Origin: Salvelinus alpinus | Taxonomy: Eukaryota > Chordata > Actinopteri > Salmoniformes > Salmonidae | NCBI RefSeq assembly: GCF_045679555.1 | Contig: NW_027256014.1 | Coordinates: forward strand, 113,261-177,260 | Length of the DNA: 64,000 nucleotides | Direction: 5' to 3' | Shown: positions 1 through 12,121 of the stretch, piece after piece | Layout: each line of letters opens with the position of its first letter | Position numbering within the stretch: the first letter of the stretch is position 1 | Position numbers and translations under genes: made by a program | Notes under the pieces: model-generated | What the model was told of the DNA's origin: nothing | The model's database searches: none | The model's input: the letters and a program-made list of their open reading frames with translations, nothing else

Positions 1-1494
1 GAATATTACTAAACTGAGAGAGTATTACTAAACTGAGGGAGTATTACTAAACCGAGAGAGTATTACTAAACTGAGAGAATATTACTAAACTGAGAGAGTT
101 TTACTAAACTGAGAGAGCTGAGAGAATATTACTAAACTGAGAGAATATTACTAAACTGAGAGAGTATTACTAAACTGGGGGAGTATTACTAAACCGAGAG
201 AGTATTACTAACCTGAGAGAGTATTACTAAACTGAGAGAATATTACTAAACTGTGAGAGTATTACTAAACTGAGAGAGTATTACTAACCCGAGAGAGTAT
301 TACTAAACTGAGAGAGTATTACTAAACTGAGAGAGCTGAGAGAATATTACTAAACTGAGCGAATATTACTAAACTGAGAGAGTATTACTAAACTGAGGGA
401 GTATTACTAAACCGAGAGAGTATTACTAAACTGAGAGAATATTACTAAACTGAGAGAGTTTTACTAAACTGAGAGAGCTGAGAGAATATTACTAAACTGA
501 GAGAGTATTACTAAACTGGGGGAGTATTACTAAACCGAGAGAGTATTACTAACCTGAGAGAGTATTACTAAACTGAGAGAATTTTACTAAACTGTGAGAG
601 TATTACTACACTGAGAGAATATTACTAAACTGAGAGAGTATTACTAAACTGAGAGAGTATTACTAAACTGAGAGAATATTACTAAACTGAGAGAGTATTA
701 CTAAACTGAGAGAGCTGAGAGAATATTACTAAACTGAGAGAATATTACTAAACTGAGAGAGTATTACTAAACTGGGGGAGTATTACTAAACCGAGAGAGT
801 ATTACTAACCTGAGAGAGTATTACTAAACTGAGAGAATATTACTAAACTGTGAGAGTATTACTAAACTGAGAGAGTATTACTAACCCGAGAGAGTATTAC
901 TAAACTGAGGGAGTATTACTAAACTGAGAGAGTGTTACTAGACTGAGATAGTATTAGTCAACTGAGAGAGTATTACTAAACTGAGAGAGTGTTACTAGAC
1001 TGGGAGAGTATTACTAAACTTAGAGAATATTACTAAACTGAGAGAGTATTATTAAACTGAGGGAGTATTACTAAACAAAGAGAGTATTACTAAACTGAGA
1101 GAATATTACTAAACAAAGAGAGTATTACTAAACTGAGAGAAATGAGAGAATATTACTAAACTGAGAGATTATTACTAAACTGAGAGAGTATTACTAAACT
1201 GAGGGAGTATTACTGAACCGAGAGAGTATTACTAACCTGAGAGAGTATTACTAAGCTGAGAGAATATTACTAAACTGTGAGAGTATTACTAAACTGAGAG
1301 AGTAATACTAACCCGAGAGAGTATTACTAAACTGAGAGAGTATTACTAAACTGAGAGAGTGTTACTAGACTGAGATAGTATTACTCAACTGAGAGAGTAT
1401 TACTAAACTGAGAGAGTGTTACTACACTGAGAGAGTATTACTAAACTGAGAGAATATTACTAAACTGAGAGTGTATAACTAAACTGAGAGAGCT

Positions 1495-2822
1495 GAGAGA
1501 ATATTACTAAACTGTAAGAATATTACTAAACTGAGAGAGTATTACTAAACTGAGAGAGTGTTACTAAACTGAGAGAGTGTTACTAGACTGAGAGAGTATT
1601 ACTAAATTGAGAGAGTGTTACTAAACTGAGAGAGTATTACTAAACTGAGAGGATATAACTAAACTGAGACAGTTTTACTAAACTGAGAGAGTGTTACTAG
1701 ACTGAGAGAGTATTACTAAACAGAGAGAATATTACTAAACTGTGAGAGTATTATTAAACTGAGAGAGTATTACTAACCCGAGAGATTATTACTAAACTGT
1801 GAGAGTATTACGAAACTGAGAGAGTATTACTAACCCGAGAGAGTATTACTAAACTGAGAGAGTATTACTAAACTGAGAGAGTATTACTAAACTGAGAGAG
1901 TACTACTAAACTGAGAGAGTATTACTCAACTGAGAGAGTATTACAAAACTGAGAGAATATTACTAAACTGAGAGTGTATAAGTAAACTGAGAGAGCTGAG
2001 AGAATATTACTAAACTGTAAGAATATTATTAAACTGAGAGAGTATTACTAAACTGAGAGAGTGTTACTAAACTGAGAGAGTGTTACTAGACTGAGAGAGT
2101 ATTACTAAATTGAGAGAGTGTTACTAAACTGAGAGAGTATTACTAAACTGAGAGGATATAACTAAACTGAGACAGTTTTACTAAACTGAGAGAGCTGAGA
2201 GAATATTACTAAACTGAGAGAATATTACTAAACTGAGAGAGTATTACTAAACTGGGGGAGTATTACTAAACCGAGAGAGTATTACTAACCTGAGAGAGTA
2301 TTACTAAACTGAGAGAATTTTACTAAACTGTGAGAGTATTACTACACTGAGAGAATATTACTAAACTGAGAGAGTATTACTAAACTGAGAGAGTATTACT
2401 AAACTGAGAGAATATTACTAAACTGAGAGAGTATTACTAAACTGAGAGAGCTGAGAGAATATTACTAAACTGAGAGAATATTACTAAACTGAGAGAGTAT
2501 TACTAAACTGGGGGAGTATTACTAAACCGAGAGAGTATTACTAACCTGAGAGAGTATTACTAAACTGAGAGAATATTACTAAACTGTGAGAGTATTACTA
2601 AACTGAGAGAGTATTACTAACCCGAGAGAGTATTACTAAACTGAGGGAGTATTACTAAACTGAGAGAGTATTACTAAACTGAGAGAATATTACTAAACTG
2701 AGAGAGTATTACTAAACTGAGAGAGCTGAGAGAATATTACTAAACTGAGAGAATATTACTAAACTGAGAGAGTATTATTAAACTGAGGGAGTATTACTAA
2801 ACAAAGAGAGTATTACTAAACT
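1495..2822 (+). repeat. Nested 1,328-bp duplication, first copy (in copy A)
   Basis: Markers CTGTAAGAA at 1,512 and 2,840, and GACAGTTTT at 1,668/2,996 and 2,171/3,499, are all 1,328 bp apart, so 1,495-2,668 is repeated at 2,823-3,996. In copy B of the super-repeat the same pair is present with spacing 1,338 (13,273/14,611; 13,429/14,767; 13,932/15,270). The nested duplication is therefore older than the 11.8-kb duplication. Confidence 0.85.
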
Positions 2823-3996
2823 GAGAGAATATTACTAAACTGTAAGAATATTACTAAACTGAGAGAGTATTACTAAACTGAGAGAGTGTTACTAAACTGA
2901 GAGAGTGTTACTAGACTGAGAGAGTATTACTAAATTGAGAGAGTGTTACTAAACTGAGAGAGTATTACTAAACTGAGAGGATATAACTAAACTGAGACAG
3001 TTTTACTAAACTGAGAGAGTGTTACTAGACTGAGAGAGTATTACTAAACAGAGAGAATATTACTAAACTGTGAGAGTATTATTAAACTGAGAGAGTATTA
3101 CTAACCCGAGAGATTATTACTAAACTGTGAGAGTATTACGAAACTGAGAGAGTATTACTAACCCGAGAGAGTATTACTAAACTGAGAGAGTATTACTAAA
3201 CTGAGAGAGTATTACTAAACTGAGAGAGTACTACTAAACTGAGAGAGTATTACTCAACTGAGAGAGTATTACAAAACTGAGAGAATATTACTAAACTGAG
3301 AGTGTATAACTAAACTGAGAGAGCTGAGAGAATATTACTAAACTGTAAGAATATTACTAAACTGAGAGAGTATTACTAAACTGAGAGAGTGTTACTAAAC
3401 TGAGAGAGTGTTACTAGACTGAGAGAGTATTACTAAATTGAGAGAGTGTTACTAAACTGAGAGAGTATTACTAAACTGAGAGGATATAACTAAACTGAGA
3501 CAGTTTTACTAAACTGAGAGAGCTGAGAGAATATTACTAAACTGAGAGAATATTACTAAACTGAGAGAGTATTACTAAACTGGGGGAGTATTACTAAACC
3601 GAGAGAGTATTACTAACCTGAGAGAGTATTACTAAACTGAGAGAATTTTACTAAACTGTGAGAGTATTACTACACTGAGAGAATATTACTAAACTGAGAG
3701 AGTATTACTAAACTGAGAGAGTATTACTAAACTGAGAGAATATTACTAAACTGAGAGAGTATTACTAAACTGAGAGAGCTGAGAGAATATTACTAAACTG
3801 AGAGAATATTACTAAACTGAGAGAGTATTACTAAACTGGGGGAGTATTACTAAACCGAGAGAGTATTACTAACCTGAGAGAGTATTACTAAACTGAGAGA
3901 ATATTACTAAACTGTGAGAGTATTACTAAACTGAGAGAGTATTACTAACCCGAGAGAGTATTACTAAACTGAGGGAGTATTACTAAACTGAGAGAG
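2823..3996 (+). repeat. Nested 1,328-bp duplication, second copy (in copy A)
   Basis: Matches 1,495-2,668 at an offset of 1,328 bp. It diverges after GAGGGAGTATTACTAAACTG near 3,990, where this copy goes into a GTGTTACTAGACTGAGATAG series and the first copy does not. Confidence 0.83.
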
Positions 3997-5824
3997 TGTT
4001 ACTAGACTGAGATAGTATTAGTCAACTGAGAGAGTATTACTAAACTGAGAGAGTGTTACTAGACTGAGAGAGTATTACTAAACTTAGAGAATATTACTAA
4101 ACTGAGAGAGTATTATTAAACTGAGGGAGTATTACTAAACTGAGAGAATATTACTAAACAAAGAGAGTATTACTAAACTGAGAGAAATGAGAGAATATTA
4201 CTAAACTGAGAGATTATTACTAAACTGAGAGAGTATTACTAAACTGAGGGAGTATTACTAAACCGAGAGAGTATTACTAACCTGAGAGAGTATTACTAAA
4301 CTGAGAGAATATTACTAAACTGTGAGAGTATTACTAAACTGAGAGAGTAATACTAACCCGAGAGAGTATTACTAAACTGAGAGAGTATTACTAAACTGAG
4401 AGAGTGTTACTAGACTGAGATAGTATTACTCAACTGAGAGAGTATTACTAAACTGAGAGTGTATAACTAAACTGAGAGAGCTGAGAGAATATTACTAAAC
4501 TGTAAGAATATTACTAAACTGAGAGAGTATTACTAAACTGAGAGAGTGTTACTAAACTGAGAGAGTGTTACTAGACTGAGAGAGTATTACTAAATTGAGA
4601 GAGTGTTACTAAACTGAGAGGATATAACTAAACTGAGACAGTTTTACTAAACTGAGAGAGTGTTACTAGACTGAGAGAGTATTACTAAACAGAGAGAATA
4701 TTACTAAACTGTGAGAGTATTATTAAACTGAGAGAGTATTACTAACCCGAGAGATTATTACTAAACTGTGAGAGTATTACGAAACTGAGAGAGTATTACT
4801 AACCCGAGAGAGTATTACTAAACTGAGAGAGTATTACTAAACTGAGAGAGTATTACTAAACTGAGAGAGTACTACTAAACTGAGAGAGTATTACTCAACT
4901 GAGAGAGTATTACAAAACTGATAGAATATTACTCAACGGAGAGAGTGTTACTAGACTGAGAGAGTATTACTAAACTGAGAGAGTGTTACTAAACTGAGAG
5001 AGTATTACTAAACTGAGAGAGCTGAGAGAGTATTACCAAACTGAGAGAATATTACTAAACTGAGAGAATATTACTAAACTGAGAGAATATTACTAAACTG
5101 AGAGAGTATTACTAAACTGAGAGAATATTACTAAACTGAGAGAGTATTACTAAACTGAGAGAGTATTACTAAACTGAGAGAATATTACTAAACTGAGAGA
5201 GTATTACTAAACTGAGAGAGCTGAGAGAATATTACTAAACTGAGCGAATATTACTAAACTGAGAGAGTATTACTAAACTGAGGGAGTATTACTAAACCGA
5301 GAGAGTATTACTAAACTGAGAGAATATTACTAAACTGAGAGAGTTTTACTAAACTGAGAGAGCTGAGAGAATATTACTAAACTGAGAGAATATTACTAAA
5401 CTGAGAGAGTATTACTAAACTGGGGGAGTATTACTAAACCGAGAGAGTATTACTAACCTGAGAGAGTATTACTAAACTGAGAGAATATTACTAAACTGTG
5501 AGAGTATTACTAAACTGAGAGAGTATTACTAACCCGAGAGAGTATTACTAAACTGAGAGAGTATTACTAAACTGAGAGAGTGTTACTAGACTGAGATAGT
5601 ATTACTCAACTGAGAGAGTATTACTAAACTGAGAGAGTGTTACTAAACTGAGAGAGCTGAGAGAGTATTACCAAACTGAGAGAATATTACTAAACTGAGA
5701 GAATATTACTAAACTGAGAGAATATTACTAAACTGAGAGAGCTGAGAGAATATTACTAAACTGAGAGAGTATTACTAAACTGAGAGAATATTACTAAACT
5801 GAGAGAGTATTACTAAACTGAGAG

Positions 5825-5833
5825 AGTATTACT
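5825..5833. other. Example of the AGTATTACT dyad present in most GAGTATT units
   Basis: Within each GAGTATT unit the 9 bases AGTA-T-TACT form an inverted repeat with 4-bp arms about one central base, shown here at one typical position. In the sister unit form the same place carries AATATT, a perfect 6-bp palindrome. The array therefore presents a small dyad every 19 bp. A dimeric protein could bind it, but the arms are too short for a stable hairpin and no binder can be named. Confidence 0.6.
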
Positions 5834-5874
5834 AAACTGAGAGAATATTACTAAACTGAGAGAGTATTACTAAA

Positions 5875-5884
5875 CTGAGAGAGC
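5875..5884 (+). repeat. Example of a 9-bp half unit (GAGAGCTGAG junction)
   Basis: A truncated unit, CTGAGAGAG (9 bp), is followed at once by a full unit, giving GAGAGCTGAGAG. The same junction recurs throughout the array, for example with its C at 118, 5,884, 17,655, 39,921, 43,939, 50,319 and 61,648. A relative, GAGAGAAATGAGAG, is a second half-unit form (for example near 1,140, 41,151 and 45,174). These junctions shift the 19-bp phase by 9 bp and are useful landmarks: most higher-order repeats start or pass through one. Confidence 0.85.
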
Positions 5885-7030
5885 TGAGAGAATATTACTA
5901 AACTGAGCGAATATTACTAAACTGAGAGAGTATTACTAAACTGAGAGTGTATTACTAAACTGAGAGAGTATTACTAACCCGAGAGAGTATTACTAAACTG
6001 AGAGAGTATTACTAAACTGAGAGAGTGTTACTAGACTGAGATAGTATTACTCAACTGAGAGAGTATTACTAAACTGAGAGAGTGTTACTAGACTGAGAGA
6101 GTATTACTAAACTGAGAGTATATTACTAAACTGAGAGAGTATTACTAAACTGAGAGAGTATTACTAAACTGAGAGAGCTGAGAGAATATTACTAAACTGA
6201 GAGAGTATTACTAAACTGAGAGAAATGAGAGAATATTACTAAACTGAGAGATTATCACTAAACTGAGAGAGTATTACTAAACTGAGGGAGTATTACTAAA
6301 CCGAGAGAGTATTACTAACCTGAGAGAGTATTACTAAACTGAGAGAATATTACTAAACTGTGAGAGTATTACTAAACTGAGAGAGTAATACTAACCCGAG
6401 AGAGTATTACTAAACTGAGAGAGTATTACTAAACTGAGAGAGTGTTACTAGACTGAGATAGTATTACTCAACTGAGAGAGTATTACTAAACTGAGAGAGT
6501 GTTACTACACTGAGAGAGTATTACTAAACTGAGAGAGTACTACTAAACTGAGAGAGTATTACTCAACTGAGAGAGTATTACAAAACTGATAGAATATTAC
6601 TCAACGGAGAGAGTGTTACTAGACTGAGAGAGTATTACTAAACTGAGAGAGTGTTACTAAACTGAGAGAGTATTACTAAACTGAGAGAGCTGAGAGAGTA
6701 TTACCAAACTGAGAGAATATTACTAAACTGAGAGAATATTACTAAACTGAGAGAATATTACTAAACTGAGAGAGTATTACTAAACTGAGAGAATATTACT
6801 AAACTGAGAGAGTATTACTAAACTGAGAGAGTATTACTAAACTGAGAGAATATTACTAAACTGAGAGAGTATTACTAAACTGAGAGAGCTGAGAGAATAT
6901 TACTAAACTGAGCGAATATTACTAAACTGAGAGAGTATTACTAAACTGAGGGAGTATTACTAAACCGAGAGAGTATTACTAAACTGAGAGAATATTACTA
7001 AACTCAGAGAGTTTTACTAAACTGAGAGAG

Positions 7031-8120
7031 CTGAGAGAATATTACTAAACTGAGAGAATATTACTAAACTGAGAGAGTATTACTAAACTGGGGGAGTATT
7101 ACTAAACCGAGAGAGTATTACTAACCTGAGAGAGTATTACTAAACTGAGAGAATATTACTAAACTGTGAGAGTATTACTAAACTGAGAGAGTATTACTAA
7201 CCCGAGAGAGTATTACTAAACTGAGAGAGTATTACTAAACTGAGAGAGTGTTACTAGACTGAGATAGTATTACTCAACTGAGAGAGTATTACTAAACTGA
7301 GAGAGTGTTACTAAACTGAGAGAGCTGAGAGAGTATTACCAAACTGAGAGAATATTACTAAACTGAGAGAATATTACTAAACTGAGAGAGTATTACTAAA
7401 CTGAGAGAGCTGCGAGAATATTACTAAACTGAGAGAGTATTACTAAACTGAGAGAATATTACTAAACTGAGAGAGTATTACTAAACTGAGAGAGTATTAC
7501 TAAACTGAGAGAATATTACTAAACTGAGAGAGTATTACTAAACTGAGAGAGCTGAGAGAATATTACTAAACTGAGCGAATATTACTAAACTGAGAGAGTA
7601 TTACTAAACTGAGGGAGTATTACTAAACCGAGAGAGTATTACTAAACTGAGAGAATATTACTAAACTGTGAGAGTATTACTAAACTGAGAGAGTATTACT
7701 AACCCGAGAGAATATTACTAAACTGAGAGAGTATTACTAAACTGAGAGAATATTACTAAACTGAGAGAGTATTACTCAACTGAGAGAGTATTACTAAACT
7801 GAGAGAGTGTTACTAGACTGAGAGAGTATTACTAAACTTAGAGTATATTACTAAACTGAGAGAGTATTACTAAACTGAGAGAGCTGAGAGAATATTACTA
7901 AACTGAGCGAATATTACTAAACTGAGAGAGTATTACTAAACTGAGGGAGTATTACTAAACCGAGAGAGTATTACTAAACTGAGAGAATATTACTAAACTG
8001 AGAGAGTATTACTAAACTGAGAGAGCTGAGAGAATATTACTAAACTGAGAGAATATTACTAAACTGAGAGAGTATTACTAAACTGGGGGAGTATTACTAA
8101 ACCGAGAGAGTATTACTAAC
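7031..8120 (+). repeat. 1,090-bp tandem duplication, first copy
   Basis: Landmarks repeat at exactly 1,090 bp: CTGAGAGAAT at 7,031/8,121, the half-unit at 7,551/8,641, and TTAGAGTATATT near 7,848/8,938. The two copies abut at 8,120/8,121, where CTAAC is followed directly by CTGAGAGAAT. Differences are few, for example at 7,710-7,770. Copy B of the super-repeat does not have this duplication. Confidence 0.87.
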
Positions 8121-9210
8121 CTGAGAGAATATTACTAAACTGAGAGAATATTACTAAACTGAGAGAGTATTACTAAACTGGGGGAGTATTACTAAACCGA
8201 GAGAGTATTACTAACCTGAGAGAGTATTACTAAACTGAGAGAATATTACTAAACTGTGAGAGTATTACTAAACTGAGAGAGTATTACTAACCCGAGAGAG
8301 TATTACTAAACTGAGAGAGTATTACTAAACTGAGAGAGTGTTACTAGACTGAGATAGTATTACTCAACTGAGAGAGTATTACTAAACTGAGAGAGTGTTA
8401 CTAAACTGAGAGAGCTGAGAGAGTATTACGAAACTGAGAGAATATTACTAAACTGAGAGAGTATTACTAAACTGAGAGAGTATTACTAAACTGAGAGAGC
8501 TGAGAGAATATTACTAAACTGAGAGAGTATTACTAAACTGAGAGAATATTACTAAACTGAGAGAGTATTACTAAACTGAGAGAGTATTACTAAACTGAGA
8601 GAATATTACTAAACTGAGAGAGTATTACTAAACTGAGAGAGCTGAGAGAATATTACTAAACTGAGCGAATATTACTAAACTGAGAGAGTATTACTAAACT
8701 GAGGGAGTATTACTAAACCGAGAGAGTATTACTAAACTGAGAGAATATTACTAAACTGTGAGAGTATTACTAAACTGAGAGAGTATTACTAACCCAAGAG
8801 AGTATTACTAAACTGAGAGAGTATTACTAAACTGAGAGAGTGTTACTAGACTGAGATAGTATTACTCAACTGAGAGAGTATTACTAAACTGAGAGAGTGT
8901 TACTAGACTGAGAGAGTATTACTAAACTTAGAGTATATTACTAAACTGAGAGAGTATTACTAAACTGAGAGAGCTGAGAGAATATTACTAAACTGAGCGA
9001 ATATTACTAAACTGAGAGAGTATTACTAAACTGAGGGAGTATTACTAAACCGAGAGAGTATTACTAAACTGAGAGAATATTACTAAACTGAGAGAGTTTT
9101 ACTAAACTGAGAGAGCTGAGAGAATATTACTAAACTGAGAGAATATTACTAAACTGAGAGAGTATTACTAAACTGGGGGAGTATTACTAAACCGAGAGAG
9201 TATTACTAAC
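8121..9210 (+). repeat. 1,090-bp tandem duplication, second copy
   Basis: Second member of the pair beginning at 7,031; the match ends at 9,210, where the array continues CTGAGAGAGT instead of CTGAGAGAAT. The junction keeps the 19-bp register, as expected for unequal exchange between aligned units. Confidence 0.86.
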
Positions 9211-10642
9211 CTGAGAGAGTATTACTAAACTGAGAGAATATTACTAAACTGTGAGAGTATTACTAAACTGAGAGAGTATTACTAACCCGAGAGAGTATTA
9301 CTAAACTGAGAGAGTATTACTAAACTGAGAGAGTGTTACTAGACTGAGATAGTATTACTCAACTGAGAGAGTATTACTAAACTGAGAGAGTGTTACTAAA
9401 CTGAGAGAGCTGAGAGAGTATTACCAAACTGAGAGAATATTACTAAACTGAGAGAATATTACTAAACTGAGAGAATATTACTAAACTGAGAGAGCTGAGA
9501 GAATATTACTAAACTGAGAGAGTATTACTAAACTGAGAGAATATTACTAAACTGAGAGAGTATTACTAAACTGAGAGAGTATTACTAAACTGAGAGAATA
9601 TTACTAAACTGAGAGAGTATTACTAAACTGAGAGAGCTGAGAGAATATTACTAAACTGAGCGAATATTACTAAACTGAGAGAGTATTACTAAACTGAGGG
9701 AGTATTACTAAACCGAGAGAGTATTACTAAACTGAGAGAATATTACTAAACTGTGAGAGTATTACTAAACTGAGAGAGTATTACTAACCCGAGAGAGTAT
9801 TACTAAACTGAGAGAGTATTACTAAACTGAGAGAGTGTTACTAGACTGAGATAGTATTACTCAACTGAGAGAGTATTACTAAACTGAGAGAGTGTTACTA
9901 GACTGAGAGAGTATTACTAAACTTAGAGTATATTACTAAACTGAGAGAGTATTATTAAACTGAGGGAGTATTACTAAACAAAGAGAGTATTACTAAACTG
10001 AGAGAATATTACTAAACTGAGAGAGTATTACTAAACTGAGAGAAATGAGAGAATATTACTAAACTGGGAGATTATTACTAAACTGAGAGAGTATTACTAA
10101 ACTGAGGGAGTATTACTAAACCGAGAGAGTATTACTAACCTGAGAGAGTATTACTAAACTGAGAGAATATTACTAAACTGTGAGAGTATTACTAAACTGA
10201 GAGAGTAATACTAACCCGAGAGAGTATTACTAAACTGAGAGAGTATTACTAAACTGAGAGAGTGTTACTAGACTGAGATAGTATTACTCAACTGAGAGAG
10301 TATTACTAAACTGAGAGAGTGTTACTACACTGAGAGAGTATTACTAAACTGAGAGAATATTACTAAACTGAGAGTGTATAACTAAACTGAGAGAGCTGAG
10401 AGAATATTACTAAACTGTAAGAATATTACTAAACTGAGAGAGTATTACTAAACTGAGAGAGTGTTACTAAACTGAGAGAGTGTTACTAGACTGAGAGAGT
10501 ATTACTAAATTGAGAGAGTGTTACTAAACTGAGAGAGTATTACTAAACTGAGAGGATATAACTAAACTGAGACAGTTTTACTAAACTGAGAGAGTGTTAC
10601 TAGACTGAGAGAGTATTACTAAACAGAGAGAATATTACTAAA

Positions 10643-10655
10643 CTGTGAGAGTAAA
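10643..10655 (+). repeat. Deleted unit, 13 bp
   Basis: CTGTGAGAGTAAA replaces CTGTGAGAGTATTATTAAA, a 6-bp loss. The matching unit in copy B, about 10.3 kb downstream, is intact, which explains the change in offset from 10,302 to 10,308 after this point. Confidence 0.85.
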
Positions 10656-11280
10656 CTGAGAGAGTATTACTAACCCGAGAGATTATTACTAAACTGTGAG
10701 AGTATTACGAAACTGAGAGAGTATTACTAACCCGAGAGAGTATTACTAAACTGAGAGAGTATTACTAAACTGAGAGAGTATTACTAAACTGAGAGAGTAC
10801 TACTAAACTGAGAGAGTATTACTCAACTGAGAGAGTATTACAAAACTGATAGAATATTACTCAACGGAGAGAGTGTTACTAGACTGAGAGAGTATTACTA
10901 AACTGAGAGAGTGTTACTAAACTGAGAGAGTATTACTAAACTGAGAGAGCTGAGAGAGTATTACCAAACTGAGAGAATATTACTAAACTGAGAGAATATT
11001 ACTAAACTGAGAGAATATTACTAAACTGAGAGAGTATTACTAAACTGAGAGAATATTACTAAACTGAGAGAATATTACTAAACTGAGAGAATATGACTAA
11101 ACTGAGAGAGTATTACTAAACTGAGAGAGCTGAGAGAGTATTACTAAACTGAGAGAGTATTACTAAACTGAGAGAGTGTTACTAGACTGAGAGAGTATTA
11201 CTAAACTGAGAGAGTATTACTAAACTGAGAGAATATTACTAAACTGAGAGAGTTTTACTAAACTGAGAGAGCTGAGAGAA

Positions 11281-11935
11281 TATTACTAAACTGAGAGAGT
11301 ATTACTAAACTGGGGGAGTATTACTAAACCGAGAGAGTATTACTAACCTGAGAGAGTATTACTAAACTGAGAGAATTTTACTAAACTGTGAGAGTATTAC
11401 TACACTGAGAGAATATTACTAAACTGAGAGAGTATTACTAAACTGAGAGAGTATTACTAAACTGAGAGAATATTACTAAACTGAGAGAGTATTACTAAAC
11501 TGAGAGAGCTGAGAGAATATTACTAAACTGAGAGAATATTACTAAACTGAGAGAGTATTACTAAACTGGGGGAGTATTACTAAACCGAGAGAGTATTACT
11601 AACCTGAGAGAGTATTACTAAACTGAGAGAATATTACTAAACTGTGAGAGTATTACTAAACTGAGAGAGTATTACTAACCCGAGAGAGTATTACTAAACT
11701 GAGAGAGTATTACTAAACTGAGAGAGTGTTACTAGACTGAGATAGTATTAGTCAACTGAGAGAGTATTACTAAACTGAGAGAGTGTTACTAGACTGGGAG
11801 AGTATTACTAAACTTAGAGAATATTACTAAACTGAGAGAGTATTATTAAACTGAGGGAGTATTACTAAACAAAGAGAGTATTACTAAACTGAGAGAATAT
11901 TACTAAACAAAGAGAGTATTACTAAACTGAGAGAA
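11281..11935 (+). repeat. Extra partial copy joining the two super-repeats
   Basis: This segment matches 487-1,140 (offset 10,794) and 12,248-12,900 (offset about 967). It fills the space between copy A and copy B and includes the CTGGGGGAG, TTACTACACTG, TTAGTCAACTG and AAACAAAGAG markers in the same order. Confidence 0.75.
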
Positions 11936-12121
11936 ATGAGAGAATATTACTAAACTGAGAGAGTATTACTAAACTGAGAGAATATTACTAAACTGAGAGA
12001 GTATTACTAAACTGAGAGAGTATTACTAAACTGAGAGAGTATTACTAAACTGAGAGAATATGACTAAACTGAGAGAGTATTACTAAACTGAGAGAGCTGA
12101 GAGAATATTACTAAACTGAGC

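Larger units (their letters stand above)
361..11040 (+). repeat. ~11.8-kb super-repeat, copy A
   Basis: This block matches 12,122-21,350 marker by marker. The offset is 11,761 bp from 361 to about 2,200 (GACAGTTTT at 1,668 and 13,429; at 2,171 and 13,932), then 11,771 (2,996 and 14,767; 4,637 and 16,408), then 11,781 from about 6,250 to 7,660. After a copy-A-only stretch it resumes at offset 10,359 (about 9,000-9,660) and 10,302 (about 9,700-10,640). Private variants are shared, for example TTACTGAACC and CTAAGCTGAG near 1,213-1,257 and 12,973-13,018. Copy A carries about 1.4 kb extra, of which 1,090 bp is a tandem duplication at 7,031-9,210. Confidence 0.88.
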
